NCBI GenBank assembly: GCA_958477305.1
Contig: CAUEFI010000021.1
Span: 1-46,318 of the forward strand
Source of the DNA: HGM12998 sp900756495
GTDB lineage: Bacteria; Bacillota; Clostridia; Oscillospirales; Oscillospiraceae
Direction: 5' to 3'
DNA: 46,318 nt
Under the pieces are notes generated by a model. That model worked only from the letters and a program-made list of their open reading frames with translations. It had not been told where the DNA came from and ran no database searches. A program made the position numbers and the translations under genes. Below are positions 39,342 through 46,318 of this stretch, piece by piece. Each line of letters starts with the position of its first letter. Position 1 is the first letter of the stretch.

Positions 39342-41075
39342 CTACGCTTGCTGCTTTGACGCGCCTCCCTTCAGTAGCCGTTCCCAGTCGGCAGGAAGTT
39401 CGACCGCGCGGCTGGTGAGACGTCCCTGGGTATAATTTCCTCGAAAGAACAGGCTTCTGTTCCTTGTAGGGTCACCGGTCACCACAACCAAGATCCGCAT
39501 CTCAGGCCCCAGCAGCGGCACCATACGGTCGGGATCATCCGACTCATACCATGCCTGGGGCAGTTCACCCTCTGTTACAGCCTCCTTCAGGCTGTACGGC
39601 TTCCAATTGTTAAAGCGGGTGCTGCTCTTCTCAAAAAATCGGGCAGAGACTTTGGCATGCTCGCATAGGTAACGCTCCACATCCTCCTTGGAATACCCCT
39701 GAGAAGCCAGCAGCTTTGCAACAACCGGAGTGACAAAAAGTACCCCCGTCTCCTGATACCCCCGCATCGCCTCATAGGGCTCCAGCATCCGCTCCACCCA
39801 CTCGGTCAAATAGTCCAAGTGCTGCTCAGCCCGGTCTCCAGTAGACTGTACCGGGTCACTGGCCGCCCGGCCTGAAGTGATTGTCACTACATTTTCTTCC
39901 GTTCCAAAGCCCTGTTCCTCAGCTACTGTCTTCCATCCCAATTCGGCGCAGGCCTGATCGTTTTCCGGCGCTACGCAGCGGAACATTTGTCCGTGGGTGG
40001 ACATATCAGTTACCCCTACCAAAGAGCCCGCCACATTGCGGACCAGCATCCGATAAAAGCGGCCGATAGAGATATTAGGCTGGGCGCCGGGCCTCTGATA
40101 GCCTACTTTGTAGTTAAAGCCCAGCTGATCCCGAATCGGTCCGTTTAGAATAATGATGGCCTCCCATCCAGGAGTAGCCCCTGCATCCTTGATATTGAAT
40201 GCCGGGTCAGAGACAATCTCAGCTATAGACAGCAGAATCGGCATATACTCCGGCCGACAGCCGGACATCACGCCGTTGACCGCCACCTTCCAAACACTGC
40301 AGGTGCCCATCGCCGGAGGCAGGATACCAATGACCTCTTCTGCCGCCCGGTCTGTAAATCGGAGGAACTCCTCCACCCGCTCAACGGTGGGCGGTACGAT
40401 TGGCAGTCCATCCGTCCAGCCCCGCTCATAAAAGAACTCCTGCACCTCATCCAAGGTGCCCTCAAAAGCAATATCCCGGTCTCCAGGCCCCCGCCGCTTT
40501 TTTTTCGCCGTACTTCGCACCGGCTCGGTCAGCGCCTGTATAATTTTAGGGGTCACCGCTTCTGCGATTCTTTGCCCCATTGCCTCCTTGTCATCCAGGG
40601 CGATAGGGGCCGGATACTCTACAACGCGCAGATCGGGAAATCCCGCACTTTTAGAAATTTTACGCACCATAAACGGAAAGCCTGTACACGCTATGGCCAC
40701 CGCCGGAATTCCCAGGCTTTCAACCAGTACACCAGCCCGCGCAACTGCGGGCGCACAGGCCCCTCAGCAGCCGTTCCCGACAAGCACCGCATCACAGTGA
40801 AAACGCTTCAGCTTATCGGGCAGCTCAGCCATCATCTTCTCCTCTTCCGAGGGGTCGTGAAAATTTCCAAAGCGCTCAAAGCTTACAAAACGGACGTCAG
40901 GGTATTTCTCCCGAATCTGCGCCTCAATCAAGGGAAAGGTCTCATCCCCCCGAAACGCATAATTCCAGAGCTCACCAATGGTTTTGCCGTTCAAATCAGG
41001 CAGCGACGGGGCCACGCTTTTCTCCTGCGTAGCCTGAACGCCCAGGGGGTAAACGACACGGTAGAACTCCTCCAT
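39342..41075 (-). CDS. Predicted UGSC-family selenoprotein, Sec at codon 104 (in-frame TGA)
   Basis: 577 residues if the TGA at 40764-40766 is read as selenocysteine. The peptide across it is GNGC-Sec-GACAPAVARAG: Cys103, Sec104 and Cys107. The downstream frame has no start with a ribosome binding site, and homology to the 567-residue paralogue at 30969 continues without gap across the TGA. The N-terminal domain (about 1-180) has DLNGKTIGELWNYAFRGDETF before the redox motif and LVESLGIPAVAIACTGFP after it; Cys130 is a further candidate thiol. The C-terminal domain (about 204-577) has FEGTLDEVQEFFYERGWTDG, LPIVPPTVERVEEFLRFTDR and NGVMSGCRPEYMP. No signal peptide is seen, so it is cytosolic. 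GAGG lies 11 bases before the ATG. It is the first gene of the ABC importer operon. The reaction is unknown; a thiol/selenol reductase role is inferred. Automated annotation would split it in two. Confidence 0.88.
40735..40766 (-). promoter_or_regulatory. UGA(Sec) codon and candidate bacterial SECIS hairpin
   Basis: Downstream of UGA, bases 12-17 (GCCCGC) pair perfectly with bases 24-29 (GCGGGC) around the 6-base loop AGUUGC. The apical loop begins 18 bases after UGA and has a G in its second position followed by U, as expected of SelB-binding bSECIS elements. Whether SelB binds it needs experiment. Confidence 0.7.
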
Positions 41076-41183
41076 ACTTCGTTTTACCTCTTTCTGTCAG
41101 CTGTTTGCACAAGCCTCCATTTTAGGCATTTTGCAACAGCGCACCACTTTTTGAAGCTTTTTTTAGTTTAGTTTGCTAACAGC

Positions 41184-41212
41184 ATTGTAGCCCGGCACCC
41201 CCATATAGTCAA
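41184..41212 (-). promoter_or_regulatory. Promoter of the selenoprotein-ABC operon
   Basis: On the minus strand TTGACT and TACAAT with a 17-base spacer. It gives a leader of about 100 bases before the ATG at 41075. Confidence 0.8.
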
Positions 41213-41263
41213 ATTGAACATTTTATTGTATTTATACGGCGATAGCTATTATTCATTTTTCTA

Positions 41264-41279
41264 TATAGATTTGTCTATA
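41264..41279. promoter_or_regulatory. Candidate LysR operator
   Basis: A perfect dyad, TATAGA-TTTG-TCTATA, containing T-N11-A spacing, lies between the two divergent promoters, 17 bases upstream of the lysR -35 box and 52 bases upstream of the selenoprotein -35 box. Confidence 0.55.
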
Positions 41280-41295
41280 AATTGCACAGGAGCAA

Positions 41296-41324
41296 TTGAC
41301 CCGCAAAAAGTCTTGTGCTAAAAT
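41296..41324 (+). promoter_or_regulatory. Promoter of the lysR gene
   Basis: TTGACC (41296-41301) and TAAAAT (41319-41324), 17-base spacer, start predicted near 41331. Confidence 0.8.
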
Positions 41325-41378
41325 ACATAAAACAGCAGAATACCTGAGCATTCGGGACTTGCCTGGGGGTGCAACCGA

Positions 41379-42251
41379 TTGGATATTTCCACCTTGAAAT
41401 ACTTCATCACTGTGGCCCAGACGCAGCACATGACGACTGCTGCGCAGCAGCTCAACATCACGCAGCCTTCCCTGTCGGCTGCCATCCGAAGACTGGAGGC
41501 AGATATCGGATTCCAGCTCTTTGATCGGGTCGGCCGAGGTATTCAGCTCAATGAGAACGGAAAGCTCTTTCTTGATGCCGTCACTGAGATCGATACGATC
41601 CTCAACACCTGTCTGACAGAGCTGGAGGCCAGGAAGCAAAGCTCTGTCAGTTTTGTCCGGATCGCCTGCTCCATTTCCCCTACCAATTCCCGTCTGATTG
41701 ATATGCTGCTCTCCAAGGGCCTTAATCTGAAGGTCGGCAATATTCCCAACAACTGGGAACAAGAACTGATGAATCACAATTCCGATCTGGTGATTACCAT
41801 GGGAGTTTCCCACAATCCCAGTATTGACCACACCGTACTTCGTGCGCAAAAAGCAGTTATTGTCTCCAGTACGGCCCATCCCCTCGCCGCCGCCGAGGCT
41901 GTCACATCGGAAGATCTGGTCCACTACCCATTCTGCTCCACCAGCGCGCCCCACTCCCTGAGCAATATGGCCCATGAGAAGCTCAAAGCCTATGGGCTCT
42001 CACCCCGTATCACCTTTCTGTGCCGGGATTCAGCCGATATGACCAAAGCGCTCCGCTCCGGCAAATATTTAGGTTTTATGGGGCGGCATAATCTGGCTTA
42101 TGCGGAGGATCTGACGATTCTTCCCCTGGAAAATCTGGAGGTCTCCCTTCCCATTTCTCTCTACTGGCGCAAAAGCGACGCAAGGAATCCAGCCCTCTCC
42201 GCTATGAGACAGAGCATCATCGACTTTTATCTCGGCCTTCCGGCTGTCTAA
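41379..42251 (+). CDS. LysR-family transcriptional regulator
   Basis: 290 residues from a TTG start (MDISTLKYFITVAQ) with GGGGGT 8 bases upstream. The N-terminal winged helix-turn-helix (about 1-60) reads FITVAQTQHMTTAAQQLNITQPSLSAAIRRLEADIGFQLFDRVGRGIQLNENGK, typical of the family. Residues about 90-290 form the periplasmic-binding-protein-like effector domain (VRIACSISPTNSRLIDMLLSKG and onwards). It is divergent from the selenoprotein-importer operon with a shared 303-base control region, so it most likely activates that operon in response to the imported compound or a product. It is followed by a terminator. Confidence 0.94.
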   Translation: MDISTLKYFITVAQTQHMTTAAQQLNITQPSLSAAIRRLEADIGFQLFDRVGRGIQLNENGKLFLDAVTEIDTILNTCLTELEARKQSSVSFVRIACSISPTNSRLIDMLLSKGLNLKVGNIPNNWEQELMNHNSDLVITMGVSHNPSIDHTVLRAQKAVIVSSTAHPLAAAEAVTSEDLVHYPFCSTSAPHSLSNMAHEKLKAYGLSPRITFLCRDSADMTKALRSGKYLGFMGRHNLAYAEDLTILPLENLEVSLPISLYWRKSDARNPALSAMRQSIIDFYLGLPAV

Positions 42252-42290
42252 ACGGAGTATCCCCCTTTCCTGCGGGGAGAACCGATAAGG

Positions 42291-42333
42291 AAACCGGGCG
42301 TATCACTTCAAAATAAAGTGATACGCCCGGTTT
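42291..42333. terminator. Bidirectional terminator of lysR and the DUF1848 gene
   Basis: 18-base arms (42291-42308 and 42316-42333) with a 7-base loop; T-rich on both outer sides. It lies between convergent genes. Confidence 0.9.
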
Positions 42334-42336
42334 TAT

Positions 42337-43299
42337 TCAGCATGTATTCGGACCTTTGGTCCAACAGGAGAGCTCCAGCTGATTGGACCGATGTGTGTGC
42401 ATATGCCGCTGCGTGATCTTGTCTCCCGGGCCAACCTCTCCGCTGAGAAGCGGCGCTTGAGGGCAATGCATACCCATATTGGTCTGTGCGCTTCTCTCGT
42501 CAATACCAGCATAACAATAACGGCACCCATTCCGGCAAGTATGATAGACGCCAATGTCAATGCTTTCGACGCACCCGCATGCAAGCCGCTGATTCTTATC
42601 CTTTCTCACGTTCAGTGGACATTTCAGCAGCGTTTCGAACAGCCGATCATCAATACATCGGGCGTGCTGAATGCCGTATTGCTGCAAATCGATTTCTTCT
42701 GCACAGGTATCCATCCGCAAGCTGTAGCTCTGAGCAATTTCAGCCAGCCTCTTTGCGAGTGTCTTTTCAACTTCAGGAGTCAGCTTCTGAATGGACAGTG
42801 CGGAGAGCCTCTTTGCATTGCTCGGATAAACGTCAAGAAAGCTAATGGTACATTTTCTTGTATAAGGGGCCAGGCGTTTTGCCAACGCTTCAAAATAGCG
42901 GACGTGATACTCTACTGTATAAGTCTCATTCAAAAAAATGGGATCATATCTCCATATCACCCTGTCCGGCCCGATGATATCGGACAACCTCTGGAAGGTT
43001 GGAACGATTACCTTATCTTTAGATGGAATGCCTGTCTCCACATCTCTTCCATACGCGTTCAGGGTAAATTGAAAATAGTACATATAGTTTTGGAGCAGGT
43101 CAAGCTTCTCCAGCATAGGGGCCGGATTTTTTGTCCAGAATACAATGCCGTCAACGACATCAGGGCTTAATACGATCCTGCTGATCTGGTGTTTGCTTAC
43201 CGGATTTCTCGCCAGTACGAATCCGTCTCTGAGCCGGTTAAAAAACCATTCTGAATAAAATGTCGGTATGTCTGTCCGCCTGCTGGCACTGATAAACAT
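42337..43299 (-). CDS. DUF1848 family protein with radical-SAM-like Cys cluster
   Basis: 320 residues, matching the DUF1848 pattern from its first residues (MFISASRRTDIPTFYSEWFFNRLRDGFVLARNP, then VVDGIVFWTKNPAPMLEKL and VIWRYDPIF). A C-terminal cysteine group comprises Cys241, Cys243 and the CX3CX2C set Cys255/Cys259/Cys262 (CRNGCRYCYA), which is the spacing that binds the SAM-cleaving [4Fe-4S] cluster, placed near the C-terminus rather than the N-terminus. The fold is suggested to be a TIM barrel related to spore photoproduct lyase-type enzymes; the function is unproven. GTGAGGAA precedes the ATG. The last about 40 residues look variable. Confidence 0.9.
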   Translation of the reverse strand: MFISASRRTDIPTFYSEWFFNRLRDGFVLARNPVSKHQISRIVLSPDVVDGIVFWTKNPAPMLEKLDLLQNYMYYFQFTLNAYGRDVETGIPSKDKVIVPTFQRLSDIIGPDRVIWRYDPIFLNETYTVEYHVRYFEALAKRLAPYTRKCTISFLDVYPSNAKRLSALSIQKLTPEVEKTLAKRLAEIAQSYSLRMDTCAEEIDLQQYGIQHARCIDDRLFETLLKCPLNVRKDKNQRLACGCVESIDIGVYHTCRNGCRYCYAGIDERSAQTNMGMHCPQAPLLSGEVGPGDKITQRHMHTHRSNQLELSCWTKGPNTC

Positions 43300-43339
43300 T
43301 TCCTCACCCCTGCCGTGACATGGTCTTTTAAAAACCCGC

Positions 43340-43369
43340 GGGCCGCCCCCTGAACTTGGGAGGCGGCCC
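43340..43369 (-). terminator. Terminator of icd
   Basis: GGGCCGCC (43340-43347) pairs with GGCGGCCC (43362-43369), with extra inner C/G pairs. On the minus strand it leads into GGGTTTTTAAAA. Confidence 0.75.
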
Positions 43370-43392
43370 TGTGTATCCTTTTTATTCCGCTG

Positions 43393-44610
43393 TCATTTTG
43401 CAAGCAAGATCTCTAAACGCTGCTTGACGGCCTGAAGAAACTCACCGGTATTCACAGCCTTTACCGGGGTGTCCTTCTCCCACAGGCCGGCCAGATCCTT
43501 TGTCATAGTCCCGCTCTCAATCGTCTCGACAGCAGCCCGCTCCAAGCTGCGTGCGAACGCGGTAAGCTCCTTGTTGCCGTCCAGTTCGCCCCGTTTGCCC
43601 AAGGCGCCGGTCCAGGCAAAAATCGTAGCCACCGGGTTGGTGGAGGTGGCCTCTCCCTCCAGATATTTATAGTAATGGCGGGTAACCGTCCCGTGGGCGG
43701 CCTCATACTCATACTTGCCGTCAGGGGAGACCAGCACCGAGGTCATCATGGCAAGGCTTCCAAAGGCGGTAGAGACCATATCGCTCATCACATCGCCGTC
43801 ATAATTCTTGCAGGCCCAAATAAAGCCGCCCTTGGAGCGAATCACCCGGGCCACTGCGTCGTCAATAAGCGTATAAAAATAGGTCAGCCCGAGGGCGTCG
43901 AACTTCTCTTTATACTGGCTGTCAAAGACATCCTGGAAGATATCCTTAAAGGTGTGGTCGTACTTTTTGGAAATGGTGTCCTTGGTGGAGAACCACAGGT
44001 CCTGTTTCGTATCCAGGGCGTACTGGAAGCAGGAGTGGGCAAAGGAGATAATGGAACTGTCCTTGTTGTACTGTCCCTGGAGAACACCGGCGCATTCAAA
44101 ATCATAAATTGTCTGCCGGGAGGACTTTCCGTCGGCCCCGGTAAAGAGGAGCTCCGCTATGCCGGGCCCCGGGACCCGAAATTCGGCTGCCTTATACACG
44201 TCACCATAGGCATGGCGCGCAATGGTAATGGGTTTTTTCCAATTCTTCACCACGGGTGAAATCCCGTCTACCATAATCGGGGCGCGAAACACCGTTCCGT
44301 CCAGAATAGCGCGGATGGTGCCGTTGGGGGACTTCCACATCTCCGTCAGCCGATACTCCTCCACCCGCTGCTGATTGGGTGTAATTGTGGCGCATTTCAC
44401 TCCCACGCCGTACTCCTTGGTGGCGTTGGCCGCATCCACCGTCACCTGATCCGCAGTCTTTTCCCGTTCGGGAAGCCCCAGGTCAAAGTAGACGGTCTTT
44501 AAATCCACATAGGGCAGCAGCAGCTCATCCTTAATCTGCTGCCAAATGATACGGGTCATCTCATCCCCATCCATCTCCACCAGCGGGGTAGTCATCGCTA
44601 TCTTCTCCAT
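43393..44610 (-). CDS. icd: NADP-dependent isocitrate dehydrogenase (type II)
   Basis: 405 residues. Oxidative decarboxylation of isocitrate to 2-oxoglutarate with NADP+. This is the eukaryote-like (subfamily II) form, recognised by PLVEMDGDEMTRIIWQ, VKCATITPNQQRVEEY, KSPNGTIRAILDGTVFR, the catalytic region NYDGDVMSDMVSTAFGSLAMMTSVL and EAAHGTVTRHY with STNPVATIFAWTGAL. The ATG at 44610 has GGAGG at 9-base spacing; an upstream in-frame start lies before this site. In a fermentative Clostridia member it probably supplies 2-oxoglutarate for glutamate synthesis. It has its own promoter and terminator. Confidence 0.97.
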   Translation of the reverse strand: MEKIAMTTPLVEMDGDEMTRIIWQQIKDELLLPYVDLKTVYFDLGLPEREKTADQVTVDAANATKEYGVGVKCATITPNQQRVEEYRLTEMWKSPNGTIRAILDGTVFRAPIMVDGISPVVKNWKKPITIARHAYGDVYKAAEFRVPGPGIAELLFTGADGKSSRQTIYDFECAGVLQGQYNKDSSIISFAHSCFQYALDTKQDLWFSTKDTISKKYDHTFKDIFQDVFDSQYKEKFDALGLTYFYTLIDDAVARVIRSKGGFIWACKNYDGDVMSDMVSTAFGSLAMMTSVLVSPDGKYEYEAAHGTVTRHYYKYLEGEATSTNPVATIFAWTGALGKRGELDGNKELTAFARSLERAAVETIESGTMTKDLAGLWEKDTPVKAVNTGEFLQAVKQRLEILLAK

Positions 44611-44646
44611 CTGGAAATTCCTCCACAGTCTCATGAATTAAAAACC

Positions 44647-44675
44647 ATTATACGCAGTTTTCATCTATAAGGCAA
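44647..44675 (-). promoter_or_regulatory. icd promoter
   Basis: On the minus strand TTGCCT and a consensus TATAAT with a 17-base spacer, 37 bases before the icd start. Confidence 0.8.
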
Positions 44676-44707
44676 GGGTATGGCTGTGATTTTCACAGAT
44701 TTCACAA

Positions 44708-44736
44708 TTGCATTTTCATGCAATCCGCCGTATGCT
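44708..44736 (+). promoter_or_regulatory. MATE promoter with overlapping dyad
   Basis: TTGCAT (44708-44713) and TATGCT (44731-44736), 17-base spacer. The -35 box is one half of a perfect dyad, TTGCAT-TTTC-ATGCAA (44708-44723), a possible repressor site. Confidence 0.6.
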
Positions 44737-44765
44737 ATCAAAGGCAGATTGGAGTGTGATCCCCC

Positions 44766-46094
44766 TTGTTCAGCAGAAAAGCCTTGACAAAGCTGATTGT
44801 TCCCCTGGTGATTGAGCAATTTCTCGCCGTTCTGGTCGGCATGGCAGACATCATGATGGTCTCCTCAGCCGGAGAGGCCGCGGTCTCCAGCGTAGCCTTG
44901 GTTGACCTTATCAATCTGCTGATCCTCAATATCTTTGCCGCCCTGGCCACCGGAGGCGCTGTGGTAGCCGCTCAGGCTATCGGGGCCAGGGATCGGGAGC
45001 GTGCCTCTCATATTGCCAATCAGCTCATCTACATCGTCTTTGGAATTTCAGTCGTCATCACCATCCTGGTTCTGCTTCTGAAAGGTCCCCTGCTGCGCCT
45101 TCTTTTCGGGCAGGTAGAGCAGACCGTTATGGCAGGCGCCATCTCCTACTTTGCCATTACCGCGCTGTCCTACCCCTTTATTGCCGTTTATAACGGCGGC
45201 GCCGCGCTCTTCCGGGCCATGGGCAATTCCAAGGTATCGATGGGTATTTCCGCACTGATGAATGCCATCAACATTGCCGGCAATGCGCTCTGCGTCTTCG
45301 GCCTGGGAATGGGCGTGGAGGGCGTGGCCCTGCCCTCGGTTGTTTCACGGGCTGTAGCCGCCGTAGTCATACTGCTCCTGCTGCGCAATCCCCGCAACTT
45401 GGTTCATCTGGAGCACCTTTTCTCTTTCCGGTTCGATCCTCCCCTCATGAGTGCTATTCTCCGCATCGGTATTCCCAATAGTCTGGAGAACAGTGTCTTT
45501 CAATTGGGCCGGGTGCTGTTGGTCTCCCTGATATCCACATTCGGTACGGTTCAGATTGCCGCCAATGCCGTGGCCAACAATCTGGACAATCTGGCCATTA
45601 TTCCCGGTCAAGCCTTGGGTCTTGCCATGATTACCGTGGTGGGTCAATGTGTCGGAGCAGAAGACTGGCATCAGGTGAGACAGTATACCAAGAGGCTGCT
45701 TCTGATAGCGTATGTGTTTCTCTGGTGTCTCAATATTCCCCTGCTGCTTGCACTTCCCGCCATTCTGGATCTGTACAGCCTCTCTCCCGAGACCTGGCAA
45801 TACGCCTGGCTGCTGGTGATGATTCACAACTGCTGCGCCATGGCGCTCTGGCCCACCTCTTTCACCCTTCCCAACGCCCTGCGGGCCGCCGGAGATGTAA
45901 AACTGCCCATGGTAGTTTCCATTGGATCTATGCTGATCTTCCGGCTGGGCTTCGGCATAATCCTGGGCGTTCACTTCCAGATGGGAGTCGTGGGCGTCTG
46001 GATTGCCATGATCATCGATTGGGTGGTACGAATCTCCTGCTTTATCCCCCGCGTCCGCAAAAAGCTATGGTTGGAACACCCGCCTCAGGCGTAG
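44766..46094 (+). CDS. MATE family efflux transporter
   Basis: 442 residues with about 12 membrane helices in two similar halves, a Na+- or H+-driven exporter of the MATE class (DinF/bacterial branch). The start MFSRKALTKLIVPLVIEQFLAVLVGMADIMMVSSAGEAAVSSVALVD is the family N-terminus, and the second half begins near LMSAILRIGIPNSLENSVFQLGRVLLVSLIS. The TTG start at 44766 has GGAG 11 bases upstream and lies just after the predicted transcription start. It is divergent from icd. Substrates of this class are usually cationic drugs or metabolites; nothing here narrows it. Confidence 0.94.
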   Translation: MFSRKALTKLIVPLVIEQFLAVLVGMADIMMVSSAGEAAVSSVALVDLINLLILNIFAALATGGAVVAAQAIGARDRERASHIANQLIYIVFGISVVITILVLLLKGPLLRLLFGQVEQTVMAGAISYFAITALSYPFIAVYNGGAALFRAMGNSKVSMGISALMNAINIAGNALCVFGLGMGVEGVALPSVVSRAVAAVVILLLLRNPRNLVHLEHLFSFRFDPPLMSAILRIGIPNSLENSVFQLGRVLLVSLISTFGTVQIAANAVANNLDNLAIIPGQALGLAMITVVGQCVGAEDWHQVRQYTKRLLLIAYVFLWCLNIPLLLALPAILDLYSLSPETWQYAWLLVMIHNCCAMALWPTSFTLPNALRAAGDVKLPMVVSIGSMLIFRLGFGIILGVHFQMGVVGVWIAMIIDWVVRISCFIPRVRKKLWLEHPPQA

Positions 46095-46133
46095 CGTATA
46101 GCATAGGCGGGCTTCCGGTACACCGACGGTAGA

Positions 46134-46196
46134 ATGGTGGATGATATACACGGCTATGCAGATCGCGACCGCTTTGCCGAGGAGATTCTCTGCTGA
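46134..46196 (+). CDS. Possible 20-residue leader peptide or gene remnant
   Basis: A short frame (MVDDIHGYADRDRFAEEILC) whose stop overlaps the ATG of the following open frame (TGATG). It lacks a clear ribosome binding site and is preceded by stops. It could be a coupled leader, the end of a degraded gene, or chance. Confidence 0.2.
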   Translation: MVDDIHGYADRDRFAEEILC

Positions 46197-46318
46197 TGGA
46201 ATCTCACCCTGAACAGGCGTCCTCCTCCCAGCCCCTCCACCCGGGCGACGCACGCTGGAGCTTGGTCCTGCGATGCCAGACAACTGTTGATAATCTGGCA
46301 CCATTTCATGCCGTTGCC
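46196..46318 (+). CDS. Unidentified protein, 3'-partial
   Basis: A frame open to the window edge (41 codons seen), beginning MESHPEQASSSQPLHPGDARW and continuing SLVLRCQTTVDNLAPFH. GAGGAG lies 11 bases before the ATG. No domain can be recognised from this much. It is on the same strand as the MATE gene, about 100 bases downstream. Confidence 0.45.
   Translation, partial: MESHPEQASSSQPLHPGDARWSLVLRCQTTVDNLAPFHAVA

Noticed and set aside
39342..40700. Separate gene starting at an internal GTG in the selenoprotein
   Set aside because: There is no ribosome binding site, and the would-be start lies inside the conserved LVESLGIPAVAIA segment. The paralogue is continuous through this point, so it is the second part of a read-through protein.
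40764..40766. TGA as a sequencing error or pseudogene stop
   Set aside because: The flanking Cys-x-Gly-Ala-Cys context, the intact frame on both sides and the SECIS-like hairpin fit selenocysteine much better than a random stop.
1..46318. CRISPR arrays, tRNA or rRNA genes, transposases, integrases
   Set aside because: I looked for regular spaced repeats, the GTTC(A/G)A-type T-arm with CCA-side pairing, and transposase/integrase motifs and saw none.

Overview
The window looks like chromosome of a GC-rich member of the Bacillota, class Clostridia, most like the Oscillospiraceae (Flavonifractor/Lawsonibacter/Intestinimonas relatives). The grounds are SLH-domain surface proteins, a tandem glycine riboswitch before a gcvT-gcvH-gcvPA-gcvPB-lpd operon with split GcvP, HrcA/CIRCE control of groES-groEL, family 5 peptide-binding lipoproteins, TTG and GTG starts, and use of selenocysteine. 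The family assignment is inference from content; no 16S or tRNA gene is visible.

Layout. 1-2411: 3' part of an SLH-type S-layer protein. 2.5-5.0 kb: a small unknown gene coupled to proC, a CobO-type cobalamin adenosyltransferase, greA. 5.07-10.96 kb: promoter, glycine riboswitch with intrinsic terminator, and the complete glycine cleavage operon. 11-13.3 kb: MBL-fold hydrolase, aspartate/glutamate racemase, miaA. 13.4-20.5 kb: an RpiR-controlled catabolic cluster. It has an orphan peptide-binding lipoprotein, an SDR and the RpiR regulator on the minus strand. Divergent from these are a cupin, an M24 peptidase, a ManD/RspA-type enolase-superfamily dehydratase and a second cupin. 20.9-22.7 kb: an AT-rich island (HTH-like protein plus Xre regulator) between two diverged copies of the groEL 3' end and its terminator. 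22.6-24.7 kb: groEL, groES, CIRCE. 25-31 kb: WG-repeat/SLH protein, THUMP-type RNA methyltransferase, NfeD and SPFH pair, MalY/PatB-like PLP enzyme with a DUF1847 protein. 31-42.3 kb: the most notable region, below. 42.3-46.3 kb: DUF1848 protein, NADP isocitrate dehydrogenase, MATE transporter, start of another gene.

Key result. At 39342-41075 (minus) two open frames that look like separate genes are one 577-residue protein read through an in-frame TGA at 40764-40766. The residues around it are Cys-Sec-Gly-Ala-Cys, a UGSC-type redox motif. A compact hairpin follows at bacterial SECIS spacing. This predicted selenoprotein is the first gene of an operon with a complete Opp/Dpp-type ABC importer (binding lipoprotein, two permeases, two ATPases), and a LysR regulator is divergent from it across a shared promoter region. 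A full-length paralogue at 30969-32672 has the same architecture, but all three redox residues are replaced by glycine. The set looks like an import-and-reduce (or thiol-chemistry) system with one active and one redox-dead copy. The substrate is unknown.

Genes were called from open frames, ribosome binding sites and family motifs read by eye. Promoters are sigma-70/SigA-like -35/-10 matches with 17-18 bp spacers unless stated. No database search was possible.
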